Positions 33,966-41,428 of a stretch of DNA of 64,000 nucleotides are shown piece after piece. The stretch is taken from contig NZ_JAHWQX010000001.1 in assembly GCF_019334345.1 (NCBI RefSeq), positions 875,001-939,000 of the forward strand, given 5' to 3'. Source of the stretch: Neohoeflea coraliihabitans. GTDB lineage: Bacteria > Pseudomonadota > Alphaproteobacteria > Rhizobiales > Rhizobiaceae. The position numbers were made by a program, and so were the translations under genes. Within the stretch, counting starts at the first letter, position 1. Every line of letters begins with the position of its first letter. The notes under the pieces are model-generated. The model saw only the letters and a list, made by a program, of their open reading frames with translations. It ran no database searches and was not told the origin of the DNA.

Positions 33966-35177
33966 ATGGCAACCCCGCCACCCCCGGAGGATCTTGAGGA
34001 TCTCTACGAGCATGCGCCGTGCGGTTACATGTCGCTGCAGCCTGACGGGCGAATCGTCAAATGCAACGCGACGCTTTGCGCCTGGGTCGGGTATTCGCAC
34101 GACGAATTGCATGGCAAGAGGCTGCACGATCTGCTGAGTGTTGCCGGCCGCATTTTCTTCGAGACACATTTCGCGCCACTTCTGCGCATGCAAGGATATT
34201 TCGACGAGGTGGCGCTCGACTTCATCGCCCGCGATTCCACGAAGATCCCCGTTCTTGCCAACGCCATGGAACGCCGCGATGACCAGGGCGCCTTGCTGTT
34301 CACCCGCATCACGATCTTCAAGGCGACCGACCGTCGCCGCTATGAACGCGAACTACTCGAGGCAAGAACTAATGCGCAAACGGCGCAGCGCGAGCTTCAG
34401 GCCTTGAACGCAACCCTAGAGACGCGGATACGGCGGGCGGTTGAGGAACGGCTGCAGATCGAGGAAAGCCTGGCGCGCGAACGCCAGCTGGCGGAGTTGC
34501 GTGAGCAGTTCATTGCCATTCTTGGTCACGACCTGCGCAATCCCCTGGCATCCCTCGACGGCGGAATCCGCATGCTGCACGGCGAAAATCTGAGCCCGCA
34601 AGGCGAGCGTGTGGTCAAGCTGCTGCAAGGAAGCACCCTGCGCATGTCGGGCCTGATCGACAATATCCTCGACTTTGCCCGCACGCAGCTCGGCGGCGGC
34701 ATCGCGCTGAAAATTGAGGATGACGTAGAGGTGCAGCCGGTGCTCGAACAGGTGGTCGACGAACTCCGCACTGCCACGCCTGATGCCACGATCGAGACTG
34801 AATTTACCATCCCCGCCCCCATGCGCTGTGATCGCATTCGCATCGGGCAGCTGGCCTCGAACCTTCTCGGCAACGCGCTGGCGCACGGCCACCGGACCAG
34901 CCCGGTCAGGGTTCGGGCTAACGCCGCCGATGGCGAGTTCGTTCTCTCCGTGACCAATGCCGGCGAGCCTATTCCGCCCTCGACCATGGAGCGGCTTTTC
35001 CAGCCCTTCGTGCGCGGCACATCCGGACGAAACCAGGACGGCCTCGGCCTCGGCCTGTATATTGCCTCGGAGATCGCGCGCGGCCATGGCGGCACGCTTG
35101 AAGCGGAATCGACCGCAGAGGAAACCCGGCTGACTTTTTGCATGCCGCTGACCGGCAATCCCGTCGAACCTGACTAA
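33966..35177 (+). CDS. PAS-domain sensor histidine kinase
   Basis: A 403-residue kinase without membrane segments, so probably cytoplasmic. An N-terminal PAS domain (about 10-125: YEHAPCGYMSLQPDGRIV, CNATLCAWVGYS) is followed by a coiled coil (about 125-180), HisKA with phospho-acceptor His in AILGHDLRNPL, and HATPase with LASNLLGNALAHG and GLGLGLYIASEI. The ATG at 33966 has AGGTGG upstream; GTG at 33960 or 33963 is possible. No response regulator lies beside it. The paired hydrolase upstream suggests it senses that enzyme's product. Confidence 0.9.
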   Translation: MATPPPPEDLEDLYEHAPCGYMSLQPDGRIVKCNATLCAWVGYSHDELHGKRLHDLLSVAGRIFFETHFAPLLRMQGYFDEVALDFIARDSTKIPVLANAMERRDDQGALLFTRITIFKATDRRRYERELLEARTNAQTAQRELQALNATLETRIRRAVEERLQIEESLARERQLAELREQFIAILGHDLRNPLASLDGGIRMLHGENLSPQGERVVKLLQGSTLRMSGLIDNILDFARTQLGGGIALKIEDDVEVQPVLEQVVDELRTATPDATIETEFTIPAPMRCDRIRIGQLASNLLGNALAHGHRTSPVRVRANAADGEFVLSVTNAGEPIPPSTMERLFQPFVRGTSGRNQDGLGLGLYIASEIARGHGGTLEAESTAEETRLTFCMPLTGNPVEPD

Positions 35178-35252
35178 ACGCTGACGCCGGCAAACAACCG
35201 CAGATGCTGCCGGTCGGACGTCCGCATCGAAGATCACGCCATATTTGCTTGA

Positions 35253-35277
35253 ATGGTGCCCCTGGCCGGGATCGAAC
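35253..35277. repeat. Left attachment repeat (att) of the tRNA-Leu element
   Basis: This 25-base sequence is identical to 42488-42512, which covers the 3' end of tRNA-Leu on the minus strand including its encoded CCA. The rest of the tRNA is absent here, so this is the displaced copy made by site-specific integration. The integrase gene starts 86 bases away. Confidence 0.9.
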
Positions 35278-35331
35278 TTGCCTGCGATCCGACTGTAATG
35301 CTTGACTTTTATGGGGAGGCCGGCGACTTGT

Positions 35332-35352
35332 GGTACGCATCTCGGTACACAA
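35332..35352. promoter_or_regulatory. Candidate integrase arm-type sites, left end
   Basis: Two direct motifs, GGTACGC at 35332 and GGTACACAA at 35344, lie between the att repeat and the integrase start. The same motif recurs at the right end (42416, 42436), a pattern expected for integrase arm binding sites. Confidence 0.4.
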
Positions 35353-35362
35353 AGGCGCTCTC

Positions 35363-36700
35363 ATGGCGAAATCTCCCGCTCTTCCCCGGCACGTCTCGCA
35401 GTCCGACACCGGCATATACCGATATCGCCGCCGGGTCCCCGAAGCCCTGCGGGCAGAACTCGGACTTGAGGTAAAGCGAAGCCTCGGCCGGGACTATGCA
35501 AAGATGTTGGAGCAATATGCTGTGCTGCAGGCTCAGGTAGCGAAATCCTTCGCATCAAAGCCGCATCGGCAGTCCAACGCACGACAGAAAGTTATTTCGA
35601 AGCTGCGGGAGCACGGCTTCCAACCGCACGAGGTCGTGAGCTTGGTCAGTAGCGGCGCGGACCCCGATGACATGGACGGCCGGTTTTACGCTTTCGACGC
35701 CGCGCTCGACGAGCTGGCGCGAGAGGCGGACTTGACGCCTGAATTGATCCGCGCCGTCAGCCGCGGCGAAATTCCGATGACAATGGAAGCGGCCCTCGAT
35801 GAATACCTCGAATACCGCATCCGGGATGCGCCACAACGGGCAACACAGTCCCGGCAGGCAGTAGAGCGGCATAAGGCATTGCTGAGGTCTACGTTGGGGG
35901 GCACGGCGTTCTCTCGCCGCCCCGTACAGCAACTGAGACGAGCAGACGCGAGGCGAGTACGCGATCACCTGATGGAGCGTGTAGCTGCGTCAACCGCCCG
36001 CCGCTCGCTCAACGACATCTCCGCCGCGCTCCGTAGAGCGATCCGCGAACACGATCTAGACATGGCCAATCCGTTCGCGGATCTCGAGGTCGCCGGATCG
36101 CAACACACGAGGTCGCAGCGGATACCGCTAGATCATGCAGACATGGCGAGGCTGGCGAAGATCATGGAGACGAATGACGAGCTCGGTGACATCTGGATTA
36201 CCTTGCGCGACACAGGCGCTCGGCTGAGTGAGATCATTGGGCTGCGTGGGATGGATCTGGACGCGAAGAGCCTCCTCGTCCGAGTCGAAACCCATGACGA
36301 GCGACGGTTGAAGACAGCCAACAGCGAGCGGGAGATCCCCATTCCTGCCGAATTGGCAGAACGCCTCGCCAGCCGCGCCAATCCTGACGACAAGGCTGCT
36401 CCACTTTTTCCCCGATATCAGCGCCCACGCGGCAATGACGCCTGCTCGCAAGCCTTGATGAAGCGACTCCGTCGGGTGATCAAGGATCCCCGCAAGGTCG
36501 TTTACAGCCTCCGACATCGCATGAAGGACCTGCTGCGAGATACGGACTGCCCCGAGAGCCTTGCTCGGGAAATTATGGGGCACTCCGACCAGTCCAGCGC
36601 AGCGAACTATGGCAGAGGCTCCTCGCTTGAACGAAAACGCCGCGCGTTGGTGGCGGCATGGACCAACAGTCAGGACGGCACTGCGACCTTCCACGGATAG
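35363..36700 (+). CDS. int: Tyrosine-type site-specific integrase
   Basis: A 445-residue phage-type integrase. It opens with SDTGIYRYRRRVPEALRAE, a short N-terminal domain seen in many alphaproteobacterial integrases, followed by a SAM-like core-binding region (about 150-250). Catalytic residues are Arg in DTGARLSEI (about 287), Arg-His in YSLRHRMKD (about 384-385), His in IMGHSDQ and Tyr in ANYGRG (about 416). The ATG at 35363 has AAGG eight bases before it; an upstream GTG at 35330 lies in the arm sites. It should catalyse insertion at the tRNA-Leu 3' end. Confidence 0.95.
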   Translation: MAKSPALPRHVSQSDTGIYRYRRRVPEALRAELGLEVKRSLGRDYAKMLEQYAVLQAQVAKSFASKPHRQSNARQKVISKLREHGFQPHEVVSLVSSGADPDDMDGRFYAFDAALDELAREADLTPELIRAVSRGEIPMTMEAALDEYLEYRIRDAPQRATQSRQAVERHKALLRSTLGGTAFSRRPVQQLRRADARRVRDHLMERVAASTARRSLNDISAALRRAIREHDLDMANPFADLEVAGSQHTRSQRIPLDHADMARLAKIMETNDELGDIWITLRDTGARLSEIIGLRGMDLDAKSLLVRVETHDERRLKTANSEREIPIPAELAERLASRANPDDKAAPLFPRYQRPRGNDACSQALMKRLRRVIKDPRKVVYSLRHRMKDLLRDTDCPESLAREIMGHSDQSSAANYGRGSSLERKRRALVAAWTNSQDGTATFHG

Positions 36701-37040
36701 GGCACCGCCCCGGCCATCACTGCATTCACCCCCTCCGGGTAAAAGGTACTCGTACAGCACGAGAGATTCTCGAGCTCCCTCGGGCCCGAAGAGTCCAAGA
36801 GAAACCCTGAGACCACCCCAAGGCGCCAGAGACAACTTCTCTGGTGCAGGTGGGGTGTGCTCCCCTTCGGATAACACTCCGGCCTCCCGCGAGGAGAACC
36901 CCGACTTATCCCCGCCTGCCGGTCCAGTGCATGGACCGCCCTGCTCCTGCACCGATTTCCCCTTGCTCAGCTCCCCACGCCGGAGCCGCGCTGCCGGTGC
37001 ATGCACCCATATGTCCTCGATCACAGGAAAGGTAACCTGT
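36701..37040. other. Non-coding control-like region inside element
   Basis: 340 bases between the integrase and the next gene. It holds a 17-base motif at 36741-36757 repeated with one change at 38062-38078, a perfect 7-bp hairpin CCAGAGA/TCTCTGG at 36826-36844, and the perfect palindrome GGTGCATGCACC at 36996-37007 placed 33 bases before the next start, where an operator would lie. Open frames through here on both strands look spurious. No terminator is obvious. Confidence 0.5.
36741..36757 (+). repeat. AAAAGGTACTC(R)TACAG motif, copy 1
   Basis: A 17-base sequence found again at 38062-38078 with a single G/A difference. Both copies sit in non-coding stretches upstream of phage-like genes, so it could be a shared regulatory element; nothing more can be said from sequence. 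Confidence 0.5.
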
Positions 37041-37460
37041 ATGATCCCCTTCACCATCTCCACCCTGCACACCATCGAACTCATCGGCTCCTATACCGCC
37101 CGCCACCTCCCGTCTGGGCTCACGACTAACCAGCGTTCTCGCAGAAACCGAAATACCACTCGCAGCCCCATATCTCCGTTGTGCAGGAAACTGCTGGAGG
37201 AAGGCTATGACCCCTCCGAGGAGGTCCATATCATTCGCAAGGCGCTTGACCGCGACGGATACATACCCGTCTTCAAACGCGACCGCACACTCCAAGGCTG
37301 GGCCGACCTGGATTGCGTGGAAAGCGACCGACACTCCGTCACAATCGTCAGGCATCGCCCATTCCCCCATGCGGTCAACGCGAAAAACAGCCGGGAGGCG
37401 GCCTCAGAGGAGGATGGGCCCGAAGCGAACGTTCACGCCGCTAAAACGCATCGACCGTGA
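37041..37460 (+). CDS. Small phage-type protein of unknown function
   Basis: A 139-residue protein. AAAGGT precedes the ATG. The middle reads SPISPLCRKLLEEGYDPSEE, followed by VHIIRKALDRDGYIPVFKRD and QGWADLDCVESD, a pattern I associate with short phage or prophage proteins of unknown role. The flanks are basic and low-complexity. The frame extends upstream to 36561 across the end of the integrase, which I consider chance. It is followed by the first antirepressor remnant. Confidence 0.55.
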   Translation: MIPFTISTLHTIELIGSYTARHLPSGLTTNQRSRRNRNTTRSPISPLCRKLLEEGYDPSEEVHIIRKALDRDGYIPVFKRDRTLQGWADLDCVESDRHSVTIVRHRPFPHAVNAKNSREAASEEDGPEANVHAAKTHRP

Positions 37461-37507
37461 CAGCGAATTGCCAGAGGCGGCGCAGCTCCCTTGCGTCGCC
37501 TCCCGCC

Positions 37508-38063
37508 TTCAACGACCACACCACCATCCGCGTGGTCACCCTCGAGTGGGCCTTGATTCGTCGCGGCCGATGTGAGCTGTGCCCTTGCCCTCGGCCAAAC
37601 CGCCTCCGCCCTGCGGCGGCTCGATGATTATGAGGTCATCCGCATATCCCGATCTAATGTTGATCCGATCAACACTAGCTTCCGGAACCGCGGGGCCCAC
37701 TGCGTCACCGAGAGCAGCCTGTACAAGCTCGTCATGCGCTCCGACAAGCCCGAGGCCCCCGCCTTCCAAGACTGGGTGACACGCGAGGTGCTCCCGGCAG
37801 TCCGCAAGGACTGTGGGTACATCAAGGGCGAGGAGAGGTGCCGACCGCCCCTCCGACAGGGCGATGACCGCGTCGATGGGCTCTCGATGATGGTGGCTCA
37901 CTTCGTTGAGGTGATGGACCAGGACGCCAAGAAGGCCAGCGACAGCGCTTACGATAAGGGGATGCGAATGGAGATGGCGAAGATCCATCAGGCCCGGCTC
38001 AATAGCGGCAAGGGGACTGCTCCCGGTGGGGGTGGTCGGGGGCCGTGGAGTGGGTCGATTTAA
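37508..38063 (+). pseudogene. BRO-N type phage antirepressor, copy 1, frameshifted
   Basis: The N-terminal part is in one frame (FNDHTTIRVVTLEW) and continues in another from about 37552 (FVAADVSCALALGQTASALR), so a frameshift near 37550 breaks the gene. The rest reads LDDYEVIRISRSNV, SSLYKLVMRSDKPEAPAFQD and WVTREVLPAVRKDCGYIKGE, the classic antirepressor BRO-N domain, followed by a C-terminal region with FVEVMDQDAKKAS. An ATG at 37572 could start a shortened product of 163 residues. Intact relatives release phage repressors. Confidence 0.8.
37703..37795 (+). repeat. 93-bp exact repeat, copy 1
   Basis: Bases 37703-37795 and 38463-38555 are identical over 93 positions, while the flanks diverge at once. 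The repeat lies within the BRO-N domain of two antirepressor remnants. Such perfect identity suggests recent duplication or gene conversion. Confidence 0.9.
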
Positions 38064-38078
38064 AAGGTACTCATACAG
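38062..38078 (+). repeat. AAAAGGTACTC(R)TACAG motif, copy 2
   Basis: Second copy of the motif at 36741, one base different, at the stop of the first antirepressor remnant and 222 bases before the second. The 220 bases that follow have no gene and are C-rich, with a TTAGGTTAACCTGA inverted repeat near 38107-38121. Confidence 0.5.
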
Positions 38079-38283
38079 GCGGGAGATACCTCCTCTTAGT
38101 GACACATTAGGTTAACCTGAGGTTCTCCTCCTCCGCTCGGTCCAGAGTATTTCGTGTCTCCCGCCCCGGGAAACCCCCAGGCAACCCCTCCGCCTCCGGG
38201 GGAGACCCACCACCTACCACCTACCCCCTCTCACAGGGCCCGAGAGGTCCCCAGGGAGCCGTTGGAACCCGGCAGGACACCGA

Positions 38284-38586
38284 CACACCATCCGCGTGGT
38301 CGAGAAAGACGGAGCCCCATGGTTCGTCGGGTCGGACGTACTGCACGTCCTGTACGGGAGGTCCTCGGGGATCACCCACATCTACAACCGGCTGGACGCC
38401 GACGAGAAGCCCAAAGTGAAACGAGTTCACCTTGGGATGCGCCAAGGCAAGGACGCCAGCATCGTCACCGAGAGCAGCCTGTACAAGCTCGTCATGCGCT
38501 CCGACAAGCCCGAGGCCCCCGCCTTCCAAGACTGGGTGACACGCGAGGTGCTCCCTGCGGAGCTGCGATTTCACCGGCTTACCTAA
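38284..38586 (+). pseudogene. BRO-N type antirepressor, copy 2, truncated at both ends
   Basis: The frame reads HTIRVVEKDGAPWFVGSDVL, then GITHIYNRLDADEKPKVKRV and the shared SSLYKLVMRSDKPEAPAFQD, all BRO-N domain. There is no proper start: the only candidate is a GTG at 38296 inside the domain. It ends abruptly after REVLPA, exactly where the 93-bp repeat ends, in unrelated sequence and a stop. It is a fragment joined to other DNA at the repeat boundary. Confidence 0.75.
38463..38555 (+). repeat. 93-bp exact repeat, copy 2
   Basis: Identical to 37703-37795. Its right end coincides with the loss of the antirepressor C-terminus, marking a likely recombination junction. Confidence 0.9.
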
Positions 38587-38649
38587 GCTCGAAGTTATTG
38601 AAGATAATAGAAGACTAAAGGTCGACGCTGACAACAAATGTTTTCGTCA

Positions 38650-39243
38650 TCAGCTGATGATCTCTACCGTTAAACCCAACCCCAATGCGTCCGAAATTTG
38701 TTCGATGTTCCGCTTTTTTTGTGCCGTGCTGCTGTGCGTCTTAATGAAATGGGGCGGTACTCTCGCTTCATTGTATTTCTTCGAGGGCGTTCGTGACACG
38801 ATATTCTCGCTATTAACTAAAATTCCTAGCTTCGCGACACGCTCAGCTCCGGCGCGTTTGATGACCTCAATAAGCGTGTCCGCGCCTTTTTTCTCAGCCA
38901 CCACCTCGCCGCATGGGTATCGAACCAAGAGTGCTGTCTTTGGAGATTTTGAGTTGGAGAGAATTTGGCGCGTTGCAGCCTCGACCGCTGGATCTTGGTA
39001 GTCAACTTCGGCGGTTCCGGCGAACGAGTTAACCCATTCCGCCTCAAGTAGCTGAACTTTCTCCAAGAAGCCCCGAAGGGCTTTTCCTCTCTCTCCCAGC
39101 TTCGTCGCCTCTTCATACTGCGATTCGTGGAAAAGGCTCGCTCCATAAGCATTTAGGTTATCAACTTCGGCACCGAGCTCCAGTCTCATGAGCTCGAACG
39201 CAATAGTTACGCTATCCATGCTTCCGCTCTGACGATGGTTCAT
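38650..39243 (-). CDS. Unrecognised 197-aa cargo protein
   Basis: I do not recognise the family. The ATG at 39243 has AGGGGG eight to nine bases upstream; a GTG at 39252 is possible. The first 75 residues are helical with a coiled-coil look (YGASLFHESQYEEATKLGER, LEKVQLLEAEW). The C-terminal 95 residues look like a compact alpha/beta domain: TALLVRYPCGEVVAEKK, DTLIEVIKRAGAERVAKLGI, PPHFIKTHSSTAQKKRNIEQ and a final LTVEIIS. No signal peptide, membrane segment or catalytic motif is visible. Base use is less GC-rich than the chromosome. It lies beside a restriction-type nuclease and may belong to the same defence cargo. Confidence 0.6.
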   Translation of the reverse strand: MNHRQSGSMDSVTIAFELMRLELGAEVDNLNAYGASLFHESQYEEATKLGERGKALRGFLEKVQLLEAEWVNSFAGTAEVDYQDPAVEAATRQILSNSKSPKTALLVRYPCGEVVAEKKGADTLIEVIKRAGAERVAKLGILVNSENIVSRTPSKKYNEARVPPHFIKTHSSTAQKKRNIEQISDALGLGLTVEIIS

Positions 39244-39252
39244 TTCTGCCAC

Positions 39253-39870
39253 CCCCTTTTAACTCGTGGAATGCACTATCGGGTCTACGATCATGGGACT
39301 AGATAAGCGGCCTCTTGGCTTTATGCGTTACAGCAGCATGTCATACTACCGCAAAATCTACACAGGCGCGAAACTTCGCGATCGGTGAGAGGCCCTCAAG
39401 TTCTATGACCGCGCGGATGCGCCGGCCAAGCTGGTGGCGCACCTCGTCGAGGTCATTGACCAAGACGCCTCCAAGACGAGCGGCCAAGCTACGACAAGTG
39501 GATGGTCGACCAACTCTCCAAGTCGCACGCCGGCGGGGAGTACGCCCTGCCTCCCCCCGTATCCCACCCCAATCCCCCGGGGTCCCCAGGGTTACCCCGG
39601 GCATACACCGACCCCCTTCCCCCACCGCTCATCCTCCGTCCCTCCTCCGGATCCCCGGGGTCCCTGAGATACTCTTGGTGACCGTGAGATCCCGGGGAGC
39701 GGTAGGGGACCCCGCGCCCGGCCGTGGCTCAGTCTGCTAACGACCATTTCGTGAAAAACCGCCTTACCGTGCTTGAATTGGCGCACGTTTCCCGATTACC
39801 CCCCGTGGGGGGGGTAACCTCATGTCCAGCCGCTCGAAGCTCACGGTACAACACGGGCAAAATCAACCTC
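39253..39870. other. 618-bp region with no intact gene
   Basis: Contains a third antirepressor remnant (39389-39681) and C-rich sequence with repeated CCCCGGGG-type strings around 39575-39700. The last 190 bases before the HNH gene's stop hold no convincing frame. No terminator can be assigned with confidence. Confidence 0.5.
39389..39681 (+). pseudogene. Antirepressor C-terminal remnant, copy 3, frameshifted
   Basis: The frame reads EALKFYDRADAPAKLVAHLV and EVIDQDASKTS, then continues in another frame as YDKWMVDQLSKSHAGG. This parallels the C-terminal part of copy 1 (MMVAHFVEVMDQDAKKAS, YDKGMRMEMAKIHQA). The N-terminal BRO domain is missing and a Pro-rich low-complexity tail follows. It is non-functional. 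Confidence 0.6.
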
Positions 39871-40977
39871 CTAGCGTCCTGCAAAGCGGCTGCGCTGGCT
39901 CATCTGACTGTGAACGACGCGGTGACAGTTCGCGCAAAGGCATTCGACATCCGACAATCTCGTTTCATGTCCAGGAGCCATTTCGGCTAATGGCAGCGCA
40001 TGATGCACCTCTATGCATGCTTCCCCTTCGGGCCCGCCGTATTGAATCACGGGATCGAGTCCGCACAGCTCGCAGAAGAGTCGGCCATGAATTCTTCTGA
40101 ACTCCGCCCGTTTGGCCGCAGGAAGACCTCTATGCCGCTCTCGTTTAAGATGACTGACCAGCCTCGGATCGCCTTCAGCCCAAGACAAGTCCTCGCGCGA
40201 CAAGACCGGGACGGCCCTCTCGACCTCGCCCTTCGGAACGATACCGAAACCGGCCGCCCTAAGAATCTTGAAACACGGCTCACCCTCCCCCGCCGAGAAA
40301 TGCTCCGGGAGCACTCGAAATCCAAGTGCCAGCGTTGCCGCTCGCCCGAACACGGCCTTGGGCGGCAATCTGATTCCATCTCCCGCAATCAGGTCGTACT
40401 GGCGGGACTCCTGAAATGCGGGGTCCGGGCCATTTTCGATAGCGTCAAGGACAGCTTCCCGGACATGTTCCGCCGTTACACTGTATAGGGTGTCGGCAGA
40501 AAGACGACCGCGCGGCGAACCGCTTTCGCGACGGATATGCGCCGATAGCATGCGCTCGATTTGTGACCGGCTCTTTCCCTCCACCTCGATGCGAATGCGC
40601 TTATTCGAGTTTCCTCGAGTTGTCTGTGCCGTCGAAGAACGGCCAATTGCCTGCATACGTCGGCTAATCAAGGTAAACAGGTCGCTGGGAGACCCAACAA
40701 ATTCGCTAGAAGCCAGAATGATACGATCGGCTCCCGGAAGATGCCGGGTCCGGGCGCTATCCACCCATATGCCACGCAAAACCGCTCGTGCCTCAAGTGT
40801 GCGTGTCAATATGAGACGTAGAGCTTCCGAATAATCGCGATTTCTCTCGCTGTAGCTCCCGATCGTTCCGCCTCGGCTATGCAGCACTATAGCGCCATCC
40901 TCGATATCGATAGCAGCACTTAACGGCTCCGCGCCTTCCGATAGTATCTCGTAGACCATAGGGGAAACATCGCTCAT
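39871..40977 (-). CDS. McrA-like HNH endonuclease (type IV restriction candidate)
   Basis: A 368-residue protein. The C-terminal HNH nuclease has CELCG, IEVHHALPLAE and ECLCANCHRVVH, with both zinc Cys pairs and the catalytic His present. Before it lies a domain reading LPPKAVFGRAATLALGFRVL then CFKILRAAGFGIV (about 215-265), which resembles the N-terminal head domain of ScoMcrA-type enzymes. These cut modified (methylated or phosphorothioated) DNA. The N-terminal 200 residues are of unknown fold. The ATG at 40977 is preferred over a TTG at 40995; neither has a strong ribosome site. Role in phage restriction is inferred. Confidence 0.8.
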   Translation of the reverse strand: MSDVSPMVYEILSEGAEPLSAAIDIEDGAIVLHSRGGTIGSYSERNRDYSEALRLILTRTLEARAVLRGIWVDSARTRHLPGADRIILASSEFVGSPSDLFTLISRRMQAIGRSSTAQTTRGNSNKRIRIEVEGKSRSQIERMLSAHIRRESGSPRGRLSADTLYSVTAEHVREAVLDAIENGPDPAFQESRQYDLIAGDGIRLPPKAVFGRAATLALGFRVLPEHFSAGEGEPCFKILRAAGFGIVPKGEVERAVPVLSREDLSWAEGDPRLVSHLKRERHRGLPAAKRAEFRRIHGRLFCELCGLDPVIQYGGPEGEACIEVHHALPLAEMAPGHETRLSDVECLCANCHRVVHSQMSQRSRFAGR

Positions 40978-41428
40978 GCCGCAGCGGCACAGCAAGGATT
41001 ATTTTAAAGAGGACACCGATCGACGCTATGTAGAAAGCGACTCCAGCAAGCGAAATCTAGGAACGCGCTCGTCGCCACCAGTGCACTCCGAGTGCTCGGC
41101 ATCGCCTAGTCAAGGATGAACTTCGCTGCATTCGGCGAAGCGGAAACGCATGTGATGCGTAAGAGTGGTTTAACCTCTCTTAAGAGGGACGGCAGGATGT
41201 TGGTCTCCGAGATCGGCCTCTGCCTCCGCCACCTTGCTTCATTCACCCACACATGTTCGCTGTCGAAGACTAGGACCCTCTCAGTCTTCGGGGGACCCGA
41301 AACTTCCCCATGCAATCATCACTCGCGCGACACTTTAATGGGCGGCCCCTAGCGCAACTGCACAAATCATTACATAATGGCCTAGCAAGGTAGGCTCTTC
41401 GATAATCACGCGCGGCAAAGTCTCTCAG
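40978..41428. other. 451-bp region with a run of small hairpins
   Basis: Between the divergent HNH and protease genes. Four short perfect inverted repeats are spaced along it: CTTCGC/GCGAAG at 41121-41140, CGCAT/ATGCG at 41147-41159, CCTCT/AGAGG at 41174-41187, and TTCGGG/CCCGAA at 41287-41301. Short frames on both strands (78 and 69 codons) overlap each other there and neither is convincing. The region must hold the promoters of both flanking genes; a structured RNA is possible. Confidence 0.4.

Noticed and set aside
35268-35290. Sequence resembling a tRNA T arm at the left end
   Set aside because: Only the 25-base att repeat is present; no D or anticodon arm follows, so it is not a second tRNA gene.
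36561-37040. Upstream extension of the small phage-type gene
   Set aside because: The extension overlaps the integrase and is Pro/Ser/Arg-rich; the ATG at 37041 has a good ribosome site.
36128-37084. 318-codon minus-strand open frame over the integrase end
   Set aside because: Overlaps the intact integrase catalytic domain; its residues carry no known pattern.
38064-38283. C-rich stretch that might encode a Pro-rich peptide
   Set aside because: The frame has no ribosome site or homology and joins an antirepressor fragment in another frame.
41106-41352. Short frames on both strands (69 codons minus, 78 codons plus)
   Set aside because: They overlap each other, contain hairpins and have no recognisable domain, so neither is called.
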